Shown in pieces: positions 39,099 through 52,348 of a stretch of DNA of 64,000 bases. The first letter of the stretch is position 1, and each line of letters begins with the position of its first letter. Source of the DNA: Megalopta genalis (lineage: Eukaryota > Arthropoda > Insecta > Hymenoptera > Halictidae); NCBI RefSeq assembly GCF_051020955.1, contig NW_027476494.1, forward strand, positions 124,001-188,000. Reading direction: 5' to 3'. The position numbers were made by a program, and so were the translations under genes. Under the pieces are notes generated by a model. It was given only the letters and a program-made list of their open reading frames with translations. It was not told the DNA's origin and did not search any database.

Positions 39099-40409
39099 GT
39101 GTTAGCTTCAAATCCAAGCGAAACGCATGATTTATCTTCAAATCAATGCGATGATGAAAGTTTTGCTTCAAACCCATGCGAAGCGAATGTTTTAGCTTCA
39201 AATACTTGTGATATACATGATTTAACTTCAAATGCAGGCGAAACAAACGAGTTAGCTTCGAATCCATGCCATACACACGATTTAGATTTAAATCAATGCG
39301 AAGTAGAAGGCTTATCTTCAAATCCATTCGAAACAAATGGTTTAGCTTCAAACACTTGCGATATAAATGAAACAGCTTCAAATGAAGACGAAACAAACGA
39401 GTTAGTTTCAAATCCATGCGAAACATATGATTTAGCATCAAATCAATGCGAAGTAGAAGGCTTACCTTCAAATCAATCCGAAACAAATGGTTTAGCTTCA
39501 AATACTTGTGCTATACATGATTTATCTTCAAATACAGGCGAAACAAACGAGTTAGCTTCAAATCCAAGCGAAACACATGATTTACCTCCAGATCAATGCG
39601 AAGTAGAAGACTTAGCTTCAAATCAATGCGAAGTAGAAGGCTTAGATTCAAATTCATGCGAAACAAATGGTTTAGTTTCAAATACTTGTGATATGCATGA
39701 TTTAGCTTCAACTGCATGCGAAACAAACGAGTTAGCTTCAAAACCAAGCGAAACACATGATTTACCTCCAAATCAATGCGAAGTAGAAGACTTAGCTTCA
39801 AATCAATGCGAAGTAGAAGGCTTAGATTCAAATTCATGCGAAACAAATGGTTTAGCTTCAAGTACTTGTGATATGCATGATTTAGCTTCAACTGCATGCG
39901 AAACAAACGAGTTAGCTTCAAAACCAAGCGAAACACATGATTTAGCTTCAAATCAAAGCGAAGTAGAAGGCTTAGCTTCAAATCCAAGCGAAACACATGA
40001 TTTACCTCCAAATCAATGCGAAGTAGAAGACTTAGCTTCAAATCAATGCGAAGTAGGAGGATTATCTTCAAATCCATGCGAAACAAATGGTTTAGCTTCT
40101 AATACTTTTGATAAACATGATTTAGCTTCAACTGCATGCGAAACAAACGTGTTAGCTTCAAATCACAGCGAAACACATGATTTAGCTTCAAATCAATGCG
40201 AAGTAGAAGGCATATGTTCAAATCCATGTGAAGCAAACGGTTTACCTTCAAATACTTGTGCTACACATGATTTAGCTTCAACTGCATGCGAAACAAACGA
40301 GTTAGCTTCAAAACCAAGCGAAACACATGATTTAGCTTCAAATCAAAGCGAAGTAGAAGGCTTAGCTTCAAATTCATGCGAAACAAATGGTTTAGCTTCA
40401 AATACTTGA
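39099..40409 (+). other. 436-codon repeat-derived open frame
   Basis: LASN-type decapeptides, starting just after J monomer 17 and ending at ACTTGAGATATAC. Copy 1 of this sequence (about 23,090-24,397) is cut by indels near 23,110 and 23,524. Confidence 0.15.
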
Positions 40410-40634
40410 GATATACATGATTTAGCTTCAACTGCAGGCGAAACAAACGAGTTAGCTTCAAATCCATGCGCTACACATGATTTAGCTTCAAATCAATGCG
40501 AAGTAGAAGGCTTAGCTTTAAACACATGAGAAACAAATGATTTATCTTCAGATAATTGCGATATAAGTGATAGAGCTTCAAATCCATGCCACACACATGA
40601 TTTAGCTTCAAATTCATGCGAATCACATGGATTA

Positions 40635-40672
40635 GCTTCATAGCTTCATATTCTTGCGAAACAGATGAATTA
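40635..40672. repeat. J monomer 18, absent from copy 1
   Basis: Lies in the 381-bp stretch (40,437-40,817) that replaces 224 bp in copy 1. Tail ACAGATGAATTA. Local content resembles 46.1-46.5 kb, a possible donor type. Confidence 0.88.
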
Positions 40673-40817
40673 GATCCAGATACTTGTGATGTACATGTTT
40701 TAGCTTCAACTGTATGCGAAACAAACGTGATAGCTTCAAATCCAAGCGACACACATGATTTATCTTCAAATCAATGCGAAGTTGAAGGCTTTGCTTCAAA
40801 TACGTGCGAAGCGAATG

Positions 40818-42796
40818 GTTTAGCTCCAAATACTTGTGATATACATGATTTATCTTTAAATACAGGCGAATAAAACGAGTTAGCTTCAAATCCATGCAAA
40901 ACATATGATTTAGCTTCAAATCAGTGCGAAATAGACGGCTTAGCTTCAAATACATGAGAAGCAAATGATTTATCTACAGATAATTGCGAGATAAGTGATA
41001 TAGATTCAAATGCAGTCGAATCAATCGAGTTAGCTTCAAATCAATGCGAAGTAGGAGGCTTAGCTTCAAATTCATGCGAAACAAATGGTTTAGCTTCAAA
41101 TACTTGTGATATACATGACTTAGCTTCAAATGCAGGCGAAACAAACGAGTTAGCTTCTTATCCAAGCGAAACACATGATTTAGCTTCAAATCAATGCGTA
41201 GTAGTAGGCTTAGCTTCAAATCCATGCGAATCAAATGGTTTAGCTTCAAATACTCGTGATATACATGATTTAGCTTCAACTGCATGCGAATCAAACGAGT
41301 TAGCTTCAAATCCATGCGATTCACATGATTTAGCTTCGAATCAATGCGAAGTAGAAGGCTTAGCTTCAAACACTTGAGAAACAAATGATTTATCTACAGA
41401 TAATTGCGATATAAGTGATGCAGCTTCAAATCCATGCGAAACACGTGGTTTAGCTTCAAATTCAAGCGAATCACATGGATTAGCATCATAGCTTCATATT
41501 CTTGCGAAACGGATGGATTAGATCCAGATACTTGTGATGTACATGTTTTAGCTTCAACTGCATGCGAAACAAACGTGTTAGCTTCAAATCCAAGCGAAAC
41601 GCATGATTTATCTTCAAATCAATGCGAAGATGAAAGTTTTGCTTCAAACCCATGCGAAGCGAATGTTTTAGCTTCAAATACTTGTGATATACATGATTTA
41701 ACTTCAAATGCAGGCGAAACAAACGAGTTAGATTCGAATCCATGCCATACACACGATTTAGATTTAAATCAATGCGAAGTAGAAGGCTTATCTTCAAATC
41801 CATTCGAAACAAATGGTTTAGCTTCAAACACTTGCGATATAAATGAACAGCTTCAAATGAAGACGAAACAAACGAGTTAGTTTCAAATCCATGCGAAACA
41901 TATGATTTAGCATCAAATCAATGCGAAGTAGAAGGCTTACCTTCAAATCAATCCGAAACAAATGGTTTAGCTTCAAATACTTGTGATATACATGATTTAT
42001 CTTCAAATACAGGCGAAACAAAAGAGTTAGCTTCATATCCATGCGAAACACATCATTTAGCTTCAAATTCATGCGAAATACATGGTTTAGCTCAATATTC
42101 ATGCGACACAGATGGTTTATATTCAGATACTTGTGATAAACATGATTTAGCTTCAACTGCAATCGAAACAAACGAGTTAGCTTCAAATCCAAGCGAAACA
42201 CATGATTTACCTCCAGATCAATGCGAAGTAGAAGACTTAGCTTCAAATCAATGCGAAGTAGAAGGCCTAGATTCAAATTCATGCGAAACAAATGGTTTAG
42301 CTTCAAATACTTGTGATATGCATGATTTAGCTTCAACTGCATGCGAAACAAACGAGTTAGCTTCAAAACCAAGCGAAACACATGATTTAGCTTCAAATCA
42401 AAGCGAAGTAGAAGGCTTAGCTTCAAATTCATGCGAAACAAATGGTTTAGCTTCAAATACTTGTGATATACATGTTTCAGCTTCAGCTGCATGCGAAACA
42501 AACGCTTTACCTTCAAATCCAAGCGAAACAAACGGTTTAGCTTCAAATACTTGTTATATACATGATTTATCTTCAAATGCAGGCGAAACAAAAGAGATAG
42601 CTTCAAATCTATGCGAAACATAACATTTAGCTTCAAATTCATGCGAAACACATAGTTTAGCTTAATATTCATGCGAAACACATGGTTTATACTCAGATGC
42701 TTGTGATAAATATGATTTAGCTTCAACTGCATGCGAAACAAACGAGTTAGCTTCAAATCCATGCGAAACACATGATTTAGCTTCAAATCAATGCGA
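40818..42796. repeat. 13-kb block copy 2, part N
   Basis: Matches 24,649-26,627. It carries one private 1-bp loss near 41,847 (AATGAACAGC for AATGAAACAGC). J at 41483 corresponds to 25313, and both share the GCATCATAGC spelling. Confidence 0.9.
41483..41520. repeat. J monomer 19 (13-kb copy 2)
   Basis: Partner of 25313, with the same GCATCATA start. 848 bp after J18. Confidence 0.9.
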
Positions 42797-43161
42797 AGTA
42801 GAAGGCTTACCTTCAAATCAATCCGAAACATATGGTTTAGCTTCAAATACTTGTGATATACATGATTTATCTTCAAATACAGGCGAAACAAAAGAGTTAG
42901 CTTCATATCCATGCGAAACACATCATTTAGCTTCAAATTCATTCGAAATACATGGTTTAGCTCAATATTCATGCGACACAGATGGTTTATATTCAGATAC
43001 TTGTGATAAACATGATTTAGCTTCAACTGCAATCGAAACAAACGAGTTAGCTTCAAATCCAAGCGAAACACATGATTTACCTCCAGATCAATGCGAAGTA
43101 GAAGACTTAGCTTCAAATCAATGCGAAGTAGAAGGCATAGATTCAAATTCAAGCGAAACAA
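41824..43161 (-). other. 445-codon repeat-derived open frame
   Basis: LKLNH-type decapeptides. The last few codons leave the register at the 1-bp loss near 41,847, so the terminus FIYIASV is a frameshift product. Confidence 0.12.
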
Positions 43162-44333
43162 ATGGTTTAGCTTGAGATACTTGTGATATGCATGATTTAG
43201 CTACAACTGCATGCGAAACAAACGAGTTAGCTTCAAAACCAAGCGAAACACATGATTTAGCTTCAAATCAAAGCGAAGTAGAGGGCTTAGCTTCAAATCC
43301 AAGCGAAACACATGATTTACCTCCAAATCAATGCGAAGTAGAAGACTTAGCTTCAAATCAATGCGAAGTAGGAGGCTTATCTTCAAATCCATGCGAAACA
43401 AATGGTTTAGCTTCTAATACTTTTGATAAACATGATTTAGCTTCAACTGCATGCGAAACAAACGTGTTAGCTTCAAATCACAGCGAAACACATGATTTAG
43501 CTTCAAATCAATGCGAAGTACAAGGCTTATGTTCAAATACATGAGAAACATATGATTTATCATCAGATAATTGCGATATATGTGATATAGCTGCAAATGC
43601 AGGCGAAACAATCGAGTTAGTTTCAAATCAATGCGAAGTAGAAAGCTTATCTTCAAATCAATGCGAAACAAATGGTTTAGATTCAAATACTTGTGATATA
43701 CATGATTTAGCTTCAAATGCAGGCGAAACAAACGAGTTAGCTTCAAATCCATGCGCTACACATGATTTAGCTTCAAATCAATGCGAAGTGGAAGGCTTAG
43801 CTTTAAACACATGAGAAACAAATGATTTATCTTCAGATAATTGCGATATAAGTGATAGAGCTTCAAATCCATGCCACACACATGATTTAGCTTCAAATTC
43901 ATGCGAATCACATGGATTAGCTTCATAGCTTCATATTCTTGCGAAACAGATGAATTAGATCCAGATACTTGTGATGTACATGTTTAAGCTTCAACTGCAT
44001 GCTAAACAAACGTGTTAGCTTCAAATCTAAGCGAAACACATGATTTATCTTCAAATCAATGCGAAGTTGAAGGCTTTGCTTCAAATCCATGCGAAGCGTA
44101 TGGTTTAGCTTCAAATACTTGTCATATATATGATTTATCTTCAAATACAGGCGAAGAAAACGAGTTAGCTTCAAATCCATGCGAAACATATGATTTAGCT
44201 TCAAATCACTGCGACGTAGAATGCTAATCATCAAATCAATGTGAAACAAATGGTTTAGCTTCAAATACTTGTGATATACATGATTTAGCTTCAACTGCAT
44301 GCGAAACAAACGTGATAGCTTCAAATCCAAGCG
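42797..44333. repeat. Transition into the 3.7-kb repeats
   Basis: From about 42,797 the array resembles 25,770-26,110 (TCATATCC and ACCTCC variants). From about 43,480 it matches 46,955 onward at an offset of 3,475 bp, that is, one 3,745-bp unit less nine monomers. J lies at 43920. No unique sequence. Confidence 0.75.
43920..43957. repeat. J monomer 20
   Basis: Tail ACAGATGAATTA; downstream GTACATGTTTAAGC variant is shared with 47395. Spacing 2,437 bp reflects the 1-bp loss near 41,847. Confidence 0.9.
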
Positions 44334-45577
44334 CTACACATGATTTAGCTTCAAATCAATGCGAAGTAGAAGGCTTAGCTTTAAACACATGAGAAACAAA
44401 TGATTTATCTTCAGATAATTGCGATATAAGTGATAGAGCTTCAAATCCATGCCACACACATGATTTGGATTTAAATCAATGCGAAGTAGAAGGCTTATCT
44501 TCAAATCCATCCGAAACAAATGGTTTAGCTTCAAATACTTGCGATATAAAAGAAACAGCTTCAAATGCAGGCGAAACAAACGAGTTAGTTTCAAAACCAA
44601 GCGAAACACATGATTTACCTCCAAATCAATGCGAAGTAGAAGACTTAGCTTCAAATCAATGCGAAGTAGAAGGCTTAGATTCAAATTCATGCGAAACAAA
44701 TGGTTTAGCTTCAAATACTTGTGATATGCATGATTTAGCTTCAACTGCATGCGAAACAAACGAGTTAGCTTCAAAACCAAGCGAAACACATGATTTAGCT
44801 TCAAATCAAAGCGAAGTAGAAGGCTTAGCTTCAAATCCAAGCGAAACACATGATTTACCTCCAAATCAATGCGAAGTAGAAGACTTAGCTTCAAATCAAT
44901 GCGAAGTAGGAGGCTTATCTTCAAATCCATGCGAAACAAATGGTTTAGCTTCTAATACTTTTGATAAACATGATTTAGCTTCAACTGCGTGCGAAACAAA
45001 CGTGTTAGCTTCAAATCACAGCGAAACACATGATTTAGCTTCAAATCAATGCGAAGTAGAAGGCATATCTTCAAATCCATGTGAAGCAAACGGTTTGCCT
45101 TCAAATACTTGTGCTATACATGATTTAGCTTCAACTGCATGCGAAACAAACGAGTTAGCTTCAAAACCAAGCGAAACACATGATTTAGCTTCAAATCAAA
45201 GCGAAGTAGAAGGCTTAGCTTCAAATTCATGCGAAACAAATGGTTTAGCTTAAAATACTTGTGATATACATGTTTCAGCTTCAGCTGCATGCGAAACAAA
45301 CGCTTTACCTTCAAATCCAAGCGAAACAAACGGTTTAGCTTCAAATACTTGTGATATACATGATTTATCTTCAAATGCAGGCGAAACAAAAGAGATAGCT
45401 TCAAATCCATGCGAAACATATGATTTAGCTTCAAATCAATGCGAAGTACAAGGCTTATCTTCAAATACATGAGAAACAAATGATTTATCTTCAGATAATT
45501 GCGATATAAGTGATACAGCTTCAAATCCATGCGAAACACATGATTTAGCTTCAAATTCATACGAATCACATGGATTA

Positions 45578-45615
45578 GCTTCATAGCTTCATATTCTTGC
45601 GAAACAGGTGGATTA
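45578..45615. repeat. J monomer 21 (3.7-kb unit)
   Basis: Tail ACAGGTGGATTA followed by GATCCAAATAC, shared only with 49323. Confidence 0.9.
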
Positions 45616-46276
45616 GATCCAAATACTTGTGATGTACATGTTTTAGCTTCAACTGCATGCTAAATAAACGTGTTAGCTTCAAATCCAAGCGAAACACATG
45701 ATTTATCTTCATATCAATGCGAAGTTGAAGGCTTTTCTTCAAATCCATGCGAAGCGAATGGTTTAGCTTCAAATACTTGTGATGTACATGATTTATCTTC
45801 AAATACAGGCGAATAAAACGAGTTAGCTTCAAATCCGTGCAAAACATATGATTTAGCTTCAAATCAGTGCGAAATAGACGGCTTAGCTTCAAATACATGA
45901 GAAGCAAATGATTTATCTACAGATAATTACGAGATAAGTGATATAGATTCAAATGCAGTCGAATCAATCGAGTTAGCTTCAAATTAATGCGAAGTAGGAG
46001 ACTTATCTTCAAATCCATGCGAAAACAGATGGTTTAGCTTCAAATACTTGAGATATACATGATTTAGCTTCAAATGCAGGCGAAATAAACGAGTTAGCTT
46101 CAAATCCATGCGCTACACATGATTTAGCTTCAAATCAATGCGAAGTAGAAGGCTTAGCTTTAAACACATGAGAAACAAATGATTTATCTTCAGATAATTG
46201 CGATATAAGTGATAGAGCTTCAAATCCATGCCACACACATGATTTAGCTTCAAATTCATGCGAATCACATGGATTA

Positions 46277-46314
46277 GCTTCATAGCTTCATATTCTTGCG
46301 AAACAGATGAATTA
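46277..46314. repeat. J monomer 22 (3.7-kb unit)
   Basis: 699 bp after J21; the extra base is the private insertion near 46,021. Tail ACAGATGAATTA. Confidence 0.9.
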
Positions 46315-47394
46315 GATCCAGATACTTGTGATGTACATGTTTTAGCTTCAACTGCATGCTAAACAAACGTGTTAGCTTCAAATCTAAGCGAAACACATGA
46401 TTTATCTTCAAATCAATGCGAAGTTGAAGGCTTTGCTTCAAATCCATGCGAAGCGTATGGTTTAGCTTCAAATACTTGTCATATATATGATTTATCTTCA
46501 AATACAGGCGAAGAAAACGAGTTAGCTTCAAATCCATGCGAAACATATGATTTAGCTTCAAATCAATGCGACGTAGAATGCTAATCATCAAATCAATGTG
46601 AAACAAATGGTTTAGCTCCAAATACTTGTGATATACATGATTTATCTTTAAATACAGGCGAATAAAACGAGTTAGCTTCAAATCCATGCAAAACATATGA
46701 TTTAGCTTCAAATCAGTGCGAAATAGACGGCTTAGCTTCAAATACATGAGAAGCAAATGATTTATCTACAGATAATTGCGAGATAAGTGATATAGATTCA
46801 AATGCAGTCGAATCAATCGAGTTAGCTTAAAATTAATGCGAAGTAGGAGACTTATCTTCAAATCCATGCGAAACAGATGGTTTAGCTTCAAATACTTGAG
46901 ATATACATGATTTAGCTTCAACTGCATGCGATACAAACGAGTTAGCTTCAAATCCATGCGAAACACATGATTTAGCTTCAAATCAATGCGAAGTACAAGG
47001 CTTATGTTCAAATACATGAGAAACATATGATTTATCATCAGATAATTGCGATATATGTGATATAGCTGCAAATGCAGGCGAAACAATCGAGTTAGTTTCA
47101 AATCAATGCGAAGTAGAAAGCTTATCTTCAAATCAATGCGAAACAAATGGTTTAGATTCAAATACTTGTGATATACATGATTTAGCTTCAAATGCAGGCG
47201 AAACAAACGAGTTAGCTTCAAATCCATGCGCTACACATGATTTAGCTTCAAATCAATGCGAAGTGGAAGGCTTAGCTTTAAACACATGAGAAACAAATGA
47301 TTTATCTTCAGATAATTGCGATATAAGTGATAGAGCTTCAAATCCATGCCACACACATGATTTAGCTTCAAATTCATGCGAATCACATGGATTA

Positions 47395-47432
47395 GCTTCA
47401 TAGCTTCATATTCTTGCGAAACAGATGAATTA
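47395..47432. repeat. J monomer 23 (3.7-kb unit)
   Basis: 1,118 bp after J22. Pairs with 51139 at 3,744 bp and with 43920 at 3,475 bp. Confidence 0.9.
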
Positions 47433-49322
47433 GATCCAGATACTTGTGATGTACATGTTTAAGCTTCAACTGCATGCTAAACAAACGTGTTAGCTTCAAA
47501 TCTAAGCGAAACACATGATTTATCTTCAAATCAATGCGAAGTTGAAGGCTTTGCTTCAAATCCATGCGAAGCGTATGGTTTAGCTTCAAATACTTGTCAT
47601 ATATATGATTTATCTTCAAATACAGGCGAAGAAAACGAGTTAGCTTCAAATCCATGCGAAACATATGATTTAGCTTCAAATCACTGCGACGTAGAATGCT
47701 AATCATCAAATCAATGTGAAACAAATGGTTTAGCTTCAAATACTTGTGATATACATGATTTAGCTTCAACTGCATGCGAAACAAACGTGATAGCTTCAAA
47801 TCCAAGCGAAACACATGATTTAGCTTCAAATCAATGCGAAGTACAAGGCTTATGTTCGAATACACGAGAAACATATGATTTATCATCAGATAATTGCGAT
47901 ATATGTGATATAGCTGCAAATGCAGGCGAAACAATCGAGTTAGTTTCAAATCAATGCGAAGTAGAAAGCTTATCATCAAATCAATGCGAAACAAATGGTT
48001 TAGATTCAAATACTTGTGATATACATGATTTAGCTTCAAATGCAGGCGAAACAAACGAGTTAGCTTCAAATCCATGCGCTACACATGATTTAGCTTCAAA
48101 TCAATGCGAAGTAGAAGGCTTAGCTTTAAACACATGAGAAACAAATGATTTATCTTCAGATAATTGCGATATAAGTGATAGAGCTTCAAATCCATGCCAC
48201 ACACATGATTTGGATTTAAATCAATGCGAAGTAGAAGGCTTATCTTCAAATCCATCCGAAACAAATGGTTTAGCTTCAAATACTTGCGATATAAAAGAAA
48301 CAGCTTCAAATGCAGGCGAAACAAACGAGTTAGTTTCAAAACCAAGCGAAACACATGATTTACCTCCAAATCAATGCGAAGTAGAAGACTTAGCTTCAAA
48401 TCAATGCGAAGTAGAAGGCTTAGATTCAAATTCATGCGAAACAAATGGTTTAGCTTCAAATACTTGTGATATGCATGATTTAGCTTCAACTGCATGCGAA
48501 ACAAACGAGTTAGCTTCAAAACCAAGCGAAACACATGATTTAGCTTCAAATCAAAGCGAAGTAGAAGGCTTAGCTTCAAATCCAAGCGAAACACATGATT
48601 TACCTCCAAATCAATGCGAAGTAGAAGACTTAGCTTCAAATCAATGCGAAGTAGGAGGCTTATCTTCAAATCCATGCGAAACAAATGGTTTAGCTTCTAA
48701 TACTTTTGATAAACATGATTTAGCTTCAACTGCGTGCGAAACAAACGTGTTAGCTTCAAATCACAGCGAAACACATGATTTAGCTTCAAATCAATGCGAA
48801 GTAGAAGGCATATCTTCAAATCCATGTGAAGCAAACGGTTTGCCTTCAAATACTTGTGCTATACATGATTTAGCTTCAACTGCATGCGAAACAAACGAGT
48901 TAGCTTCAAAACCAAGCGAAACACATGATTTAGCTTCAAATCAAAGCGAAGTAGAAGGCTTAGCTTCAAATTCATGCGAAACAAATGGTTTAGCTTAAAA
49001 TACTTGTGATATACATGTTTCAGCTTCAGCTGCATGCGAAACAAACGCTTTACCTTCAAATCCAAGCGAAACAAACGGTTTAGCTTCAAATACTTGTGAT
49101 ATACATGATTTATCTTCAAATGCAGGCGAAACAAAAGAGATAGCTTCAAATCCATGCGAAACATATGATTTAGCTTCAAATCAATGCGAAGTACAAGGCT
49201 TATCTTCAAATACATGAGAAACAAATGATTTATCTTCAGATAATTGCGATATAAGTGATACAGCTTCAAATCCATGCGAAACACATGATTTAGCTTCAAA
49301 TTCATACGAATCACATGGATTA

Positions 49323-49360
49323 GCTTCATAGCTTCATATTCTTGCGAAACAGGTGGATTA
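49323..49360. repeat. J monomer 24 (3.7-kb unit)
   Basis: 1,928 bp after J23. Partner of 45578, with the same GATCCAAATAC neighbour. Confidence 0.9.
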
Positions 49361-50020
49361 GATCCAAATACTTGTGATGTACATGTTTTAGCTTCAACTG
49401 CATGCTAAATAAACGTGTTAGCTTCAAATCCAAGCGAAACACATGATTTATCTTCATATCAATGCGAAGTTGAAGGCTTTTCTTCAAATCCATGCGAAGC
49501 GAATGGTTTAGCTTCAAATACTTGTGATGTACATGATTTATCTTCAAATACAGGCGAATAAAACGAGTTAGCTTCAAATCCGTGCAAAACATATGATTTA
49601 GCTTCAAATCAGTGCGAAATAGACGGCTTAGCTTCAAATACATGAGAAGCAAATGATTTATCTACAGATAATTACGAGATAAGTGATATAGATTCAAATG
49701 CAGTCGAATCAATCGAGTTAGCTTCAAATTAATGCGAAGTAGGAGACTTATCTTCAAATCCATGCGAAACAGATGGTTTAGCTTCAAATACTTGAGATAT
49801 ACATGATTTAGCTTCAAATGCAGGCGAAATAAACGAGTTAGCTTCAAATCCATGCGCTACACATGATTTAGCTTCAAATCAATGCGAAGTAGAAGGCTTA
49901 GCTTTAAACACATGAGAAACAAATGATTTATCTTCAGATAATTGCGATATAAGTGATAGAGCTTCAAATCCATGCCACACACATGATTTAGCTTCAAATT
50001 CATGCGAATCACATGGATTA

Positions 50021-50058
50021 GCTTCATAGCTTCATATTCTTGCGAAACAGATGAATTA
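50021..50058. repeat. J monomer 25 (3.7-kb unit)
   Basis: 698 bp after J24. Partner of 46277. Confidence 0.9.
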
Positions 50059-51138
50059 GATCCAGATACTTGTGATGTACATGTTTTAGCTTCAACTGCA
50101 TGCTAAACAAACGTGTTAGCTTCAAATCTAAGCGAAACACATGATTTATCTTCAAATCAATGCGAAGTTGAAGGCTTTGCTTCAAATCCATGCGAAGCGT
50201 ATGGTTTAGCTTCAAATACTTGTCATATATATGATTTATCTTCAAATACAGGCGAAGAAAACGAGTTAGCTTCAAATCCATGCGAAACATATGATTTAGC
50301 TTCAAATCAATGCGACGTAGAATGCTAATCATCAAATCAATGTGAAACAAATGGTTTAGCTCCAAATACTTGTGATATACATGATTTATCTTTAAATACA
50401 GGCGAATAAAACGAGTTAGCTTCAAATCCATGCAAAACATATGATTTAGCTTCAAATCAGTGCGAAATAGACGGCTTAGCTTCAAATACATGAGAAGCAA
50501 ATGATTTATCTACAGATAATTGCGAGATAAGTGATATAGATTCAAATGCAGTCGAATCAATCGAGTTAGCTTAAAATTAATGCGAAGTAGGAGACTTATC
50601 TTCAAATCCATGCGAAACAGATGGTTTAGCTTCAAATACTTGAGATATACATGATTTAGCTTCAACTGCATGCGATACAAACGAGTTAGCTTCAAATCCA
50701 TGCGAAACACATGATTTAGCTTCAAATCAATGCGAAGTACAAGGCTTATGTTCAAATACATGAGAAACATATGATTTATCATCAGATAATTGCGATATAT
50801 GTGATATAGCTGCAAATGCAGGCGAAACAATCGAGTTAGTTTCAAATCAATGCGAAGTAGAAAGCTTATCTTCAAATCAATGCGAAACAAATGGTTTAGA
50901 TTCAAATACTTGTGATATACATGATTTAGCTTCAACTGCAGGCGAAATAAACGAGTTAGCTTCAAATCCATGCGCTACACATGATTTAGCTTCAAATCAA
51001 TGCGAAGTAGAAGGCTTAGCTTTAAACACATGAGAAACAAATGATTTATCTTCAGATAATTGCGATATAAGTGATAGAGCTTCAAATCCATGCCAGACAC
51101 ATGATTTAGCTTCAAATTCATGCGAATCACATGGATTA

Positions 51139-51176
51139 GCTTCATAGCTTCATATTCTTGCGAAACAGATGAATTA
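51139..51176. repeat. J monomer 26 (3.7-kb unit)
   Basis: 1,118 bp after J25. Sequence on both sides is near-identical to that around 50021, so 50,021-51,138 and 51,139-52,256 start as a tandem pair. Confidence 0.9.
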
Positions 51177-52256
51177 GATCCAGATACTTGTGATGTACAT
51201 GTTTTAGCTTCAACTGCATGCTAAACAAACGTGTTAGCTTCAAATCTAAGCGAAACACATGATTTATCTTCAAATCAATGCGAAGTTGAAGGCTTTGCTT
51301 CAAATCCATGCGAAGCGTATGGTTTAGCTTCAAATACTTGTCATATATATGATTTATCTTCAAATACAGGCGAAGAAAACGAGTTAGCTTCAAATCCATG
51401 CGAAACATATGATTTAGCTTCAAATCAATGCGACGTAGAATGCTAATCATCAAATCAATGTGAAACAAATGGTTTAGCTCCAAATACTTGTGATATACAT
51501 GATTTATCTTTAAATACAGGCGAATAAAACGAGTTAGCTTCAAATCCATGCAAAACATATGATTTAGCTTCAAATCAGTGCGAAATAGACGGCTTAGCTT
51601 CAAATACATGAGAAGCAAATGATTTATCTACAGATAATTGCGAGATAAGTGATATAGATTCAAATGCAGTCGAATCAATCGAGTTAGCTTCAAATTAATG
51701 CGAAGTAGGAGAATTATCTTCAAATCCATGCGAAACAGATGGTTTAGCTTCAAATACTTGAGATATACATGATTTAGCTTCAACTGCATGCGATACAAAC
51801 GAGTTAGCTTCAAATCCATGCGAAACACATGATTTAGCTTCAAATCAATGCGAAGTACAAGGCTTATGTTCAAATACATGAGAAACATATGATTTATCAT
51901 CAGATAATTGCGATATATGTGATATAGCTGCAAATGCAGGCGAAACAATCGAGTTAGTTTCAAATCAATGCGAAGTAGAAAGCTTATCTTCAAATCAATG
52001 CGAAACAAATGGTTTAGATTCAAATACTTGTGATATACATGATTTAGCTTCAAATGCAGTCGAATCAAACGAGTTAGCTTCAAATCCATGCGATTCACAT
52101 GATTTAGCTTCGAATCAATGCGAAGTAGAAGGCTTAGCTTCAAACACATGAGAAACAAATGATTTATCTACAGATAATTGCGATATAAGTGATGCAGCTT
52201 GAAATCCATGCGAAACACATGATTTAGCTTCAAATTCAAGCGAATCACATGGATTA

Positions 52257-52294
52257 GCTTCATAGATTCATATTCTTGCGAAACGGATGGATTA
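52257..52294. repeat. J monomer 27, GATTC subtype
   Basis: Again 1,118 bp after the previous J, the third consecutive marker at this step. Opens block D1. Confidence 0.9.
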
Positions 52295-52348
52295 GATCCA
52301 GATACTTGTGATGTACATGTTTTAGCTTCAACTGCATGCGAAACAAAC

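Larger units (their letters stand above)
37928..40436. repeat. 13-kb block copy 2, part M
   Basis: Matches 21,913-24,424. Register is perfect here, so the + frame stays open from 39,099 to 40,409, whereas copy 1 is broken by indels. J at 39007 corresponds to 22995. Confidence 0.92.
44334..48078. repeat. 3,745-bp higher-order unit, first copy
   Basis: Contains J monomers at 45578, 46277 and 47395. The length is 124 monomers' worth of 30 bp plus 3 x 8 bp and one private insertion near 46,021 (GCGAAAACAGATGG). It is followed directly by a second copy. Bases 47,808-48,077 (270 bp, nine monomers) have no counterpart before 44,334, so the preceding partial unit is nine monomers shorter. Confidence 0.88.
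48079..51479. repeat. 3,745-bp higher-order unit, second (partial) copy
   Basis: Matches 44,334-47,735 at an offset of 3,745 bp, dropping to 3,744 after the indel near 46,021. J monomers at 49323, 50021 and 51139 pair with 45578, 46277 and 47395. Beyond 51,479 the order changes from the C monomer seen at 47,751 to a TTTAAATACAGGCG monomer. Confidence 0.88.
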
